Source of the DNA: Cyclostephanos tholiformis
Taxonomy: Eukaryota; Bacillariophyta; Thalassiosirophyceae; Thalassiosirales; Thalassiosiraceae
Direction: 5' to 3'
Length of the DNA: 23,201 bases
Assembly: GCA_036939975.1 (NCBI GenBank)
Contig: JALLPB010000357.1
Location: 1-23,201, forward strand
How positions within the stretch are numbered: position 1 is the stretch's first letter; each line of letters opens with the position of its first letter. Positions 7,096-15,832 of the stretch are shown one piece after another. Below the pieces are notes generated by a model. That model did not search any database. It was not told where the DNA came from and was given only the letters and a program-made list of their open reading frames with translations. Made by a program: the position numbers and the translations under genes.

Positions 7096-9226
7096 CATGT
7101 GTATCATGTTTTGAGACCCCAACATCTGTATTAATCCTACAAATTCCCGCTAACCATGGGCTCAAGGGGGAGTCCAGTTTTGCAACTTCAAAAAATCTCC
7201 AAGTCTAAATGTACAGAATCAGTTTGCTGAAATTGTGTGTTTTTGTCTATCACAAAAAAACTAATCAGAAGGGTCACCTTTTGTTGACACTCTACTTCAA
7301 GTCCAACAGATGTAGTAGACACAACTGTTCTACCACTTCCAGCATTTTGAGAGAATATTTGTTCTCTCTTCTTGATGTGGTCCAAACTGATGGCTGCCTT
7401 CTCTCCACCAATTCATGATCCAAAATTGGTCTCTATCATTTTCCTTCTCATCAATTTCAATAGCACTCACAATATTGATCAGTTTGTTGGTGTGCTACTA
7501 TCTGTATCATCTACTTTGATTCACACCAACATCTTCCTGTCTAAACACATCTTTACAGCCCTTCCATTTTCTACAAGCATGACAGTATGGTGGTGTGGCA
7601 TTCAAAGAAGTAAGGGAAGGTTGTAGGTTTAACTAGGGTGTCCACATTAGAATGAGGAAGCACAAGTAATGATGTTCTGAAAATAAAGATTATGAGCTTA
7701 TTTTAAAGTGAAAATTTATCTCACCAACTGACAGGAGAAGAACAGCATATTGCATAGATTCTACCTGATCTCATATGTCCATGGCAAACACTTGGAGGTA
7801 GCATTTTTCCAACTCAGAAAGATTTGTCATCCAGTATTAGAGTCAACATACATAACTGAGGTTGAAAAGGATCCATATTTAATTCTTATTTGTGCTTTGC
7901 TATGTTTGCACTGATTCCATTGGGGATATCTTCTCATATTCAAGATATCCAACTGAGCTGAGGTGTCAACTTATTCCACACAGAGGAATTGTTGTATAGT
8001 ATGTGGTCATCTTTAACACATGTTTGGTGGATCCAGCAACATTCTTCTTCCTTGAAGAAGAAAAAAAACAGGGAAATTATCTGTTGCCTGCTTAGATCTG
8101 CAACTGGCTATTTAATTAATCACAACATTTAGCAAGGTGGTTCCCACCAATATGCCATGGGCTATGATACTAGAGGTTGATCTCACAGTAATACCATGCA
8201 ATATGTGTACGTTTTTTTTCTCATGAGACCTGGATCTCATCTTGCAGGCCTGGTCTCACGAAAAATGCGAGACCTGTGTAGGTACATAAACCCGGGTTAA
8301 AAGGTAGAATACATAAGAATATGTCCCAAAAATTGGCCACTTCCCTCAAAAGTGTATCAGAATAAGGTAGGTCTTGCAAGAGATGCAGTGATTTTTCACA
8401 TGTGAATCATGCAAGACCACGCGAGACCATTTCTAGCGAGGAATTCTCATCTCGAGGTGGTGCGAGATGAGTTAGTACATGTTCTCACAAAACCCTCTGA
8501 AGGACCTTGCAAGATCAAGCTCTATATGATACACTATAGAAAACAGTTTGTGTTTGTAGTATTCATACAAATCGGATAATATTGGGTGAGTGATATTTGT
8601 AATTTGTATAAATACAAATTTAATGGTTATAATATATTACAATTGGTTTCGAACAAAATGTTTACACTCCACAATGAAGTGTCCTTGCAAGGACTTGAGT
8701 TGTTGTGCCTGATAGGGCAGCTGGTGTATGGATAGTGGGGATTCTACCACTATTGCCGTGGTTTAATTTCTTGGAGGTGGTCTTGGGCTTTGGTATGATT
8801 GTTGATGCAGCTGAAATGATGGTATTTGTTTAGTATGGGTTTGCTAACATACAAAATGTTACCAACCTAACTAGTGGTTGAGAAAGAAGAGAGTTGCATT
8901 TGCTGCACCATGCTGCTGACTCCACCATCTGGTGCTGATGCACCACATAATGCATAGAGCAAAATAATAGTCTAAAAATGTTGGAAGTTAAAATAGTCTT
9001 ACCTGACTATCCTCAGACAGTATTGTGGGACTTTTGAGATGTAACGAAAAAAAACCATGGTCAATTATTGAGTTCAATGAGAGACGGACACATACAAAAA
9101 CAGCAAACAATGTTTAAGACTTAGAGATTTTTGAAGTTGCAAACTGGATTCCTCTTCGACTCCCAGGTAAGTGGGATTTCATAGAATTAATACTGAGGTT
9201 GGAGTCTCAAAAAATGATACACATGT
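7096..9226. mobile_element. AT-rich 2.1-kb segment bounded by long inverted repeats, probable decayed DNA transposon
   Basis: The left arm (7096-7207) and right arm (9112-9226) are imperfect inverted repeats of about 110 bp, roughly four bases in five matching by eye. Shared strings include GAAGTTGCAAA, GATTAATAC, TCTCAAAA and the outer end ATGATACACATG. The interior is AT-rich and has no open frame longer than about 84 codons. One minus-strand stretch near 7510-7610 reads TPPYCHACRKWKGCKD before a stop, which could be a zinc-knuckle remnant. No transposase motif is recognisable, and I cannot define a target-site duplication. Long-TIR DNA transposons such as Mutator-like elements are one possibility; a foldback element is another. 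Confidence 0.55.
8214..8700. repeat. Cluster of short palindromic motifs inside the AT-rich segment
   Basis: The motifs GAGACC/GGTCTC and CTTGCAAG recur here, for example at 8223, 8255, 8372 and 8422, and a perfect 14-bp palindrome GTCCTTGCAAGGAC sits at 8681-8694. They look like fragments of a smaller inserted repeat, but no complete boundaries can be drawn. Confidence 0.35.
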
Positions 9227-9447
9227 GTGAAAATCACCTCAATTTGTATACAATTTCAGACGAAGGCTATTTAATCAACCCCTTGGCACAAGGCATGTGG
9301 TCGTAGGGAATGCCTTCCCCAAATTCGCTGACATAATCTCGTTGAGAAGGCAAAAAAAGAGTATTCCACATGGGGGAGCATGCCTTGGGTGCTAGCACAA
9401 ATTTGGAATCAAAGGCGTATCGTCCCCCCAAAGGCGTCCAGACTGTC
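9227..9447. other. Spacer between the AT-rich segment and the 321-bp element
   Basis: This holds no open frame of note. A short inverted pair (CAAGGCATG near 9289, CATGCCTTG near 9380) is the only structure I see. Confidence 0.4.
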
Positions 9448-9768
9448 TACCATAGAGACCGGGGTTTAAGCACCAGCTAATGTTCTAGGGTGTGACAGCT
9501 AAATCTTTTGACAATTTTTTCCCGCCATCCCCTGAGTGTGTCATTTTTCGTTTGGATAAAGAGCTGCGGTAAGTTTCATATGTCGACTCAAGTATATAAA
9601 AAATGCGGAATTTTGAGCTGAATCCAATGGTTGCATCGGGGGTTTCTCAAAACGACCGCAACGTGGTGCAATTTAATTCCTCCTATTTTTTATTTTCTGA
9701 CTAATTTAGATAGATTTAGTGTCTGGTGCTTAAACCCCGGTGGTGCTTAAACCCCGGTCTTTACGGTA
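9448..9768. mobile_element. Complete 321-bp MITE-like element with 28-bp terminal inverted repeats
   Basis: The left terminus (9448-9475) and right terminus (9741-9768) are inverted copies differing at two bases, sharing the core ACCGGGGTTTAAGCACCA. The element begins TACC and ends GGTA, so a TA dinucleotide at each edge may be the target duplication. Next to the right terminus is an extra tandem copy of the 17-base unit TGGTGCTTAAACCCCGG (9724-9740). The interior has no coding frame and includes a TATA-like TATATAAA at 9593-9600. It ends 78 bp before the SUMF2-like start codon, so it sits within that gene's likely promoter. Related ends occur at 1-54 and from 23110. Too short to encode its own transposase, it must have been mobilised in trans if it is a transposon. 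Confidence 0.8.
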
Positions 9769-9846
9769 ATATGCGTCAATTGATAGGTAGGTAAGTTCAG
9801 TAGTACTTTCATTCCAACACCCAACACACCCACACACCGTAGAACC

Positions 9847-11544
9847 ATGACGAGACCTCCTCGGATTCATCGATTCCTCCTTCTTTGGTCAGCATGTCTC
9901 TTTTGTGCAATATCCGCCAATAATGTAATGATAGAGGTCGATGAAGAGCCTCATCCCGATCCCAATGAGGAAAATTACCCCGGCATGATTTACATCGGTC
10001 GGATGAACGACGAGGGGAAGCGAGTTGGTTTTGATGCCGATAATGGTAGGATGAACCTTTCTATCATCTAGAGTCAGCTGTTTTCCCCATGACATCAATT
10101 AACTTGTGCGTAAATACTCGACTATGCATTGAAACAATCATTTTCGTCGAACACAGGAATCAAATACATATTTGGAACTGGGTTTGATGAAACACATAAG
10201 AAAATCGAAGAGGCCGACCTGCATCATGAGCATTATGGCCCAGATTCCGGCCACGATGTTCCCGACAGAGCACATGGTAAGACTCGAGAGCAGGTGATGC
10301 ATGAAAAGCGAACAGGACAGCTGGATTTATCGAAGGGGCCAAAACCATTCGGATGGTTCGGTGAGTTGCATTTACAACCGTGAATTGTGTTTTGCCCAGC
10401 CCTCCTCCTTCTCTAGTCAAACAATTTAACGATGATTCTTTACTGCTGACAAGAGGAGCATCCACTAGATGGAGGGGCCGTTCCGCCCAGAGTAGTACGC
10501 GTCGAACCCTTCTTCATTGATGAGGCACCCGTGACAAACAAAGAATTCGGAAAGTTTGTCCGAGCTACCTATTATGACACGGAAGCCGAAAAGTTTGGAT
10601 GGTCTTTTGTGCTCAGTTCGTTTTTGCCCAATGCCGATCAACTAGAATCTGCAGAGGTAGACCCAGAGGCGGTATGTGACATGTTCCATTTGTGATGACC
10701 ATGCTGATTGGATTGCATGTCTCACTACTTCTTGCGCGATCCTCAGGAAGACTGGGTGGCCGTGGATAAGGCATACTGGCGCAGTCCGGAGGGACCTGGA
10801 ACTTCCTACAAATATCGCGAGAATCATCCCGTAACTCACGTTTCTCACAGAGATGCTGCCGAATACTGCAAGTGGGTCGGCAAGCGACTTCCAGGCGAGC
10901 GTGAATGGGAAGCCGCCGCTCGCGCTGGTTATTTCGGCCCGAAAAACCGCACACTGTACGTCTGGGGAGACGAGCAAGTTACCGAGATAGCAAAGGAGTA
11001 TGCAAACCTCTGGGGTGACGGAGATTTCCCCTGGGAGAATAAGGCCGAGGATGGTTGGAGGGGAACGAGTCCAGTGAAATCGTTCAAACCGAATGCCGTT
11101 GGTCTTTATGATATGACTGGAAATGTTTGGGAATGGATGCGAGGGGGCAAGCACAAGAATAGAATTGTACGAGGCGGAAGCTACGTAGACAGTCTGGATG
11201 GAAGCTTCAATCATGCCGCAACTTTAGGAGCACGAGCTACCCTTCATGGAACTACAACAACAGGAAATGTTGGATTTCGATGTGCCAAAGAACCGAAGAG
11301 GAAAGTGGAGTACCATTACGTTTATGAAAACAAAAAAAATAGTGGACCTCAGCTTGTCATTGAAGGTGCAGATGGGGAGCGCAAGCAATCTCAACAATAC
11401 GCCAGGCAAGACTACAGAGACGACGAGAGCGATGATGAATTCGATGATGATAAGTATCTTGATCCGACAAAGCCTCGGCCTGATGAGACACGTGGACGAA
11501 AGAAAGTTGTCAAACCAAGAACCTTGACATCTGATGAGCTGTAA
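9847..11544 (+). CDS. SUMF2: SUMF2-like (FGE-sulfatase fold) ER protein lacking the catalytic cysteines
   Basis: Four exons fit by phase and GT-AG ends: 9847-10045, 10157-10360, 10469-10671 and 10747-11544, giving 467 residues. The N-terminus is a signal peptide (RFLLLWSACLFCAISA). The formylglycine-generating-enzyme fold runs from about 71 to 385: FIDEAPVTNKEF, TEAEKFGWSF, KRLPGEREWEAAARAG, GLYDMTGNVWEW, RGGSYVD and NVGFRCA. In the true enzyme SUMF1 two active-site cysteines follow GGSY; here they align with D350 and S355, as in the inactive paralogue SUMF2, which also shares the WSFV and GPGTS regions. About 60 extra residues are inserted early in the domain (about 75-134). After the domain comes a charged acidic tail that ends SDEL, a KDEL-type ER-retrieval signal. 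By family it should act in the ER lumen on sulfatase maturation or its regulation, not as the oxidase. SUMF2-like is much more likely than SUMF1. Confidence 0.88.
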
Positions 11545-11813
11545 TTCGTACTGAAACAAAATGACAGAGAATGTTAAATATTGGAGTTTCAACGGCAACA
11601 AATGATTTATCAAAGAGATCTTCCAACGGAATGTGCGAGACAAAATCTTAAACTATTTAGATAAGTAATACCCACGTCCAACTAATATTATTTTGGTATG
11701 TCACATTTTTTTATTCCCCCTTTTTTCTCGCGAAAAACTCTCTCCGTGGGGGATCTTATCAATGTAAGGTATGCTTGGCGCGGAAAGATATCTAAAAACC
11801 ATCCCCTAATTGA
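11545..11813. other. Tail-to-tail intergenic region
   Basis: These 269 bp lie between the stop codons of the SUMF2-like gene and SPT4. They carry T-rich tracts but no gene or repeat I can recognise. Confidence 0.4.
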
Positions 11814-12236
11814 TCAAGCCATGCCAACAGGGCGACATCTCCAGCGACAACCTCGGCTTTCTAATTCTTCCTCAACATCCCTATCAAACTGCCCCGTGAT
11901 GGATATCGCATAAACACCCGGTAGGTACTGATCGATCCGAAGCCACTTCGCCGTCCACGACTCTCCCGGATCCATGACGGCCACCTGACCTTCGAAGAAT
12001 GCCGTGGTGCATTGATTGACCCTTGATTGATCCCCCTCCATATTCAGGAAGGGACAATTTTCGCAGCCATGCTCCAAAAATTGATCGAAAGTCTTGATGA
12101 TCCCGCATCGCATGCAGGCACGGACGCCCTTGAGAGCCGTGGGCACTGACGCCAGCGAAAGTTCCTCTACTTTGGGGGGGAGAGGCTCGCCATCGTCCTC
12201 CTCATACTCGTCGTCGTCATAGCGGTCTTCGTCCAT
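11814..12236 (-). CDS. SPT4: Transcription elongation factor SPT4
   Basis: One exon encodes 140 residues, slightly longer than the roughly 100-120 usual for the family. The Spt4 zinc finger is intact: C41, C44, C58 and C61 in RACMRCG and GCENCPF. It is followed by conserved segments: CTTAFFEG, MDPGESWTAKWLRI, and PGVYAISITG, the beta strand that pairs with Spt5. The extra length is an acidic N-terminus (MDEDRYDDDEYEEDDGE) not found in yeast or human Spt4. Spt4 binds the Spt5 NGN domain to form DSIF, which clamps RNA polymerase II and promotes processive elongation through nucleosomes; it is nuclear. It lies head-to-head with the DEAD-box gene across 225 bp. The identification is firm. Confidence 0.96.
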   Translation of the reverse strand: MDEDRYDDDEYEEDDGEPLPPKVEELSLASVPTALKGVRACMRCGIIKTFDQFLEHGCENCPFLNMEGDQSRVNQCTTAFFEGQVAVMDPGESWTAKWLRIDQYLPGVYAISITGQFDRDVEEELESRGCRWRCRPVGMA

Positions 12237-12461
12237 AGTGTATTTCGCTCCACACTCCTCAGTTGTATCTCACTCAAAACTCCTCATTTTCACCTCAACA
12301 ACCTGTGCCCGTCGCTGAGATGAATGTAGGTAGGGGTAAAAGTAAGCAAATAATAATAAAAGGTGTCATAAATACGTAGTACGTAGGTAAGCTAATTCCA
12401 AAGAGCGCAGAAGACTGCCGCGCCCCCCGCCCCGCCCGCCTACCGCATAGTAAGTACCACC
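12237..12461. promoter_or_regulatory. Shared divergent promoter region of SPT4 and the DEAD-box helicase
   Basis: Only 225 bp separate the two start codons, so both promoters and 5' untranslated regions must lie here. The sequence includes a GC-rich stretch of C and G runs (12416-12442) close to the helicase start and a TACGTAGTACGTAGGTA stretch (12373-12389). No TATA box is obvious. Coordinated expression is an inference from spacing alone. Confidence 0.45.
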
Positions 12462-14282
12462 ATGACCTGCCCATCAACCAAAGCCGAAGAAATGGAAATG
12501 GTGAGCAGACCAAGCCAGAGTAGATCGAGCCATCGCGGTGTACGATCTGGAAGAATGATTCGATTGACATTGGCGTCAGTGTTTTGTCTATCGGCTTTTA
12601 CGGGCGAGAAGATTGCAAACGGATTTCACCCGTCGCAGAGCCACCGTCGGAGGCGATGCCATCGAGGCCGAACTAGCCTCCACGTCGTGCGCCGTCCCCT
12701 ACGACCAGCGAGCACTGAGAAGAAACTTGCCGATCGAAAAGCAATCATTAAGTCTCGCCAGAACGAGGCACTTCAAGATCCTACTCTTTTGACAGATTTA
12801 TCATTATCGGAATGCAAGGAACTGCATCCCAACTCCAAACGCGCCTTAGTAGAAGATATGGGCCTAGTGACTATGACGGAAGTCCAAGCCAAGACGTTTT
12901 CCGCCGCATTGGCAGGAAAGGATATACTTGCCAGAGCTAGGACGGGAACTGGCAAGACACTCGCCTTTTTGGTGCCCGTCGTGGAACGAATTCTTTCGAA
13001 CCCAACATTCTTGCCGGGGAAAGCTATTAGTTGCTTGGTGATCGCCCCAACGAGAGAATTGACAATACAGATTGGTCAGGAAGCGGAGAGTCTGCTTTTG
13101 CATCACTCAGATTTGTCCGTGCAAGTGATGTACGGTGGAGTGTCGATAGCACGGGACGTAAATGTGTTGAACAGACGCCTTCCATCCATTCTTGTAGCGA
13201 CTCCAGGGCGACTGTTAGATCACTTACACGAAACCAAAATAAAAGGCAAAAAATTCAGTGATGACATTGTGGCATCTACAGATATCTTGGTTCTTGATGA
13301 GGTTGACCGTTTGCTGGACACGGGATTTCGAAAAGAGATACAAAAAATTCTATCCTATTTACCACGCAAGGATAAACGGCAAACGATGTTATTTTCGGCC
13401 ACTATACCAAAAGGTCTGAAGAGAGTCATGCGAGAAAGTATGCGAGATGATTATGTGGAAGTCGACTGTGTGCGAAATGGCACTATCACTTCATCCACAA
13501 ACTTGCGTGTGTCACAATCTCATGTCATCCTTCCGGACATGGATTCTGTCATACCGTCCATTTACACATTATTAAAGAAAACATCAGAGGAGAAGCCATT
13601 CAAGGTGGTCGTATTCTTTCCAACTGCTCGTATGGTCAGCTTTTTTGCTAGTTTTCTCCGAGATGGATTCCAGCATCCCATAATCGACCTTCATTCAAAA
13701 AAGAGCCAAGCTTCTCGTGAAACTGCAAGTAAAATCTTTAGGGAGGCTAAGAGTGCTATATTATTCACAAGTGATTTGTCAGCGAGGGGTATCGACTATC
13801 CTGACATCACGCATGTTATCCAGATCGGAATCCCAGAATCACGAGATCATTTCATTCACCGACTTGGCAGGACTGCGAGGGCCGGAAAGGAAGGGACCGG
13901 ACTTCTCGTCCTTTTTCCATTTGAATCACAATTCTTGTCAGAGCTAAGAGGTCTCAATGTGCCCCAAAATAGTGAGTTAACAGAGATGTTGCAACAGCCA
14001 ATTGATTTGGCATTACAGCCGTGGAGTATTCAAAACCTATCCCGAGTACAAAGTGGCGGAAACAAGCTGGCCTCCAGTGCCCAGCTTGCATACTTGGCTT
14101 TCCTCGGATATTATCTTGGCCAGGCAAATAGGATTAGCTTGAAGAAGACTGATATTGTGAAGCTATCAAATGAATTTTCCAAGGCTTTAGGTCTGGCACA
14201 TGTGCCGGCCATATCGCGCAGGTTGGTATCGAAAATGGAGTTGAGTGGAATTCCCGGCGTTGTAAGTGACGTCGACGAATAG
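12462..14282 (+). CDS. DEAD-box (DEVD) ATP-dependent RNA helicase, probably plastid-targeted
   Basis: One exon encodes 606 residues. All helicase motifs are present in order: Q motif region EVQAKT (140-145), motif I ARTGTGKT (159-166), Ia PTREL (196-200), GG (225-226), Ib TPGR (247-250), II DEVD (279-282), III SAT (312-314), V ARGIDYP (441-447) and VI HRLGRTARAG (466-475). Motif II has Val in place of the usual Ala, a tolerated variant. The family unwinds or remodels RNA using ATP. Residues 32-55 (MIRLTLASVFCLSAFTG then ANGF) resemble a diatom signal peptide with Phe just after the cleavage site. A basic, Ser/His/Arg-rich transit-like stretch (56-85) follows. That pattern predicts plastid import, and translation from Met32 would give a cleaner signal peptide than Met1. 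The targeting is inference; a mitochondrial role cannot be excluded. Confidence 0.94.
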   Translation: MTCPSTKAEEMEMVSRPSQSRSSHRGVRSGRMIRLTLASVFCLSAFTGEKIANGFHPSQSHRRRRCHRGRTSLHVVRRPLRPASTEKKLADRKAIIKSRQNEALQDPTLLTDLSLSECKELHPNSKRALVEDMGLVTMTEVQAKTFSAALAGKDILARARTGTGKTLAFLVPVVERILSNPTFLPGKAISCLVIAPTRELTIQIGQEAESLLLHHSDLSVQVMYGGVSIARDVNVLNRRLPSILVATPGRLLDHLHETKIKGKKFSDDIVASTDILVLDEVDRLLDTGFRKEIQKILSYLPRKDKRQTMLFSATIPKGLKRVMRESMRDDYVEVDCVRNGTITSSTNLRVSQSHVILPDMDSVIPSIYTLLKKTSEEKPFKVVVFFPTARMVSFFASFLRDGFQHPIIDLHSKKSQASRETASKIFREAKSAILFTSDLSARGIDYPDITHVIQIGIPESRDHFIHRLGRTARAGKEGTGLLVLFPFESQFLSELRGLNVPQNSELTEMLQQPIDLALQPWSIQNLSRVQSGGNKLASSAQLAYLAFLGYYLGQANRISLKKTDIVKLSNEFSKALGLAHVPAISRRLVSKMELSGIPGVVSDVDE

Positions 14283-14520
14283 CTGTAATTTTAACTTTGT
14301 AGTATTATTTTTGATATATCGAGGTATCGTACGAGCTTTTGGACTTTTCCAGATGTGTACTCAGGAGCGAAGTTTTCAACTGAAAAAAATGAAGCGTTGA
14401 TATTACTTATGGGCAGAACTATCAGCGAAAGACGTAGAGAACAGACTGGATAATGCCTCTAGGACATCCCTTTTAAATTTATAATAACTATCGTACTCTC
14501 TAGAGAGAGCAGAAACGTTT
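14283..14520. other. Tail-to-tail intergenic region
   Basis: These 238 bp are AT-rich and lie between the stops of the helicase and the DUF1336 gene. CTCTCTAGAGAGAG (14498-14511) is a 14-bp perfect palindrome. No gene is seen. Confidence 0.4.
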
Positions 14521-15618
14521 TTAAGAAACACGGCTGGGTAAGATGGGCGCTATGAGAGGATCTATCCGGTGCAGTCGCACGCACCCAAGCATCCGTTCCG
14601 GCAACTCGTCCTCCCTCCTTCCCTCGATTACGAATCCCAAGTCCACGGTCAGACTTGACGTGTATCGTCGGGCCATGTTACATGCGGTCTTCCCCACCGA
14701 GTCGGTGGCATTCACGTCCAGATCAACCTCGAAGCAATCCGCCAACCCCCGAGAGTAGTCCGGGGGATAGTAAGTATACGTCGTGGGCAACGCCTTGCCG
14801 ATGATGGCCGGCGTTCCGTTGACCATTTTCCTCAACAAGATCGATCCCTCGCGCGCCATTGGAATTAACTTCAACGACAAATCCCGTTCATCGTCGCTCC
14901 CCATGAGGAATCGCGCCATGGACCGTTCGTGGGGCTCGAGTCCACCGAGCGTGCCACGCAGGCGCGATATCGTCCCCTCATCCTTCGCCCGAAGGTATGG
15001 CAGGTAAAAATCGGGAATTTCATAATAATTCAGTATGAGACCCCAAGGACAAACGAAGTTGATAACGAACGTCGGCGCGCTACGCAGATGCCCCCCGAGG
15101 ATTGTCGTCGAATACTTGGATACGATCGACGTGCACGGTGGCTGACCAGACGATGATTTCGTCAATATGACGTCGGACCCGATCGCCCTGAAGAGGTACG
15201 GCCCACTTGGTACCTTGACGGGCCTCTTCTCCCTTAGGTAGCCCCCCCCCCTGACATTGAAGTGTGCGTATGGGGGCTCCGACCAGCAGTTTGTGTTCAT
15301 CGTTTCGGCGACGGGATACCGCCGCAATGTCGGCAGCGGCATCCCCCCCCGTGGAAACGATTGGGCGGCGGATGTATCTGTCGGCGCGGCGGGTACCTCC
15401 AACGGGTCGGAATCGGCCCGCAGGAGGAGGTGGTGTGCGATCGACGCGTCCAGGTTTGTTTTATTCGCGCCAAGGGCGATGGCCTCGTCGACATCGTCGT
15501 CCGGCTCGGGGACATAATGCTCGGCCGATCGAGAGCGGGGGGATCTTGTCGCGGATCCGACGAGGGATCGGCGGGTGATGGATTCCCGCTTGAGAGCGGC
15601 CTTGTTGGAGGAGGACAT
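14521..15618 (-). CDS. EDR2 C-terminal domain (DUF1336) protein
   Basis: One exon encodes 365 residues, starting at the ATG at 15618 (the open frame runs three codons further upstream but without an ATG). The EDR2_C/DUF1336 domain fills about 111-350. It is marked by NCWSEPPYAHFNVRGGGYL at its start (110-128), TFVINFVCPW, SLKLIPMAREGSILLRKMV, a CFEVDLDV strand and the DELPERMLGCVRLHRI end (337-352). In plant EDR2 this domain follows PH and START lipid-binding domains. Here it stands alone behind about 110 residues of disordered, Ser/Arg- and Asp-rich sequence. No signal peptide or membrane helix is seen. A lipid- or membrane-associated role is inferred from plant relatives only; no enzyme activity is known. 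Confidence 0.85.
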   Translation of the reverse strand: MSSSNKAALKRESITRRSLVGSATRSPRSRSAEHYVPEPDDDVDEAIALGANKTNLDASIAHHLLLRADSDPLEVPAAPTDTSAAQSFPRGGMPLPTLRRYPVAETMNTNCWSEPPYAHFNVRGGGYLREKRPVKVPSGPYLFRAIGSDVILTKSSSGQPPCTSIVSKYSTTILGGHLRSAPTFVINFVCPWGLILNYYEIPDFYLPYLRAKDEGTISRLRGTLGGLEPHERSMARFLMGSDDERDLSLKLIPMAREGSILLRKMVNGTPAIIGKALPTTYTYYPPDYSRGLADCFEVDLDVNATDSVGKTACNMARRYTSSLTVDLGFVIEGRREDELPERMLGCVRLHRIDPLIAPILPSRVS

Positions 15619-15832
15619 GATCCGCAATTCTCTCTCTCTCTTCTATTAATCTGTGTAGGTGACGTATTAAGGCTCTTGTGACCCTTCTCTGCTGAGTTTT
15701 TTCGGCACCCTACAGCCTGCTCGGACTGGGATGATGGGGGGGAACTTGAATCGCTGAATTTCTGTCATTTCACGTAGGAATATACGACCAAAAAAATTAC
15801 CAAGCCTGGATCGGTGATACAAATCCTCGGCC
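15619..15832. promoter_or_regulatory. Shared divergent promoter region of the DUF1336 gene and SCC2
   Basis: These 214 bp separate two start codons pointing apart. A CT run (15629-15643) lies just upstream of the DUF1336 start, and GTGACGTA (15659-15666) is a CRE/bZIP-type core, though a single short match is weak evidence. No TATA box is clear. Confidence 0.4.

Noticed and set aside
7372..7626. 84-codon plus-strand frame in the AT-rich segment
   Set aside because: It is hydrophobic by composition of AT-rich DNA and matches no family; the segment looks like decayed transposon interior.
9847..11544. Reading the FGE-domain gene as catalytic SUMF1
   Set aside because: Both active-site cysteines are absent and the surrounding motifs follow SUMF2.
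11224..11643. 139-codon minus-strand frame
   Set aside because: It is antisense to the conserved end of the SUMF2-like gene and its acidic tail.
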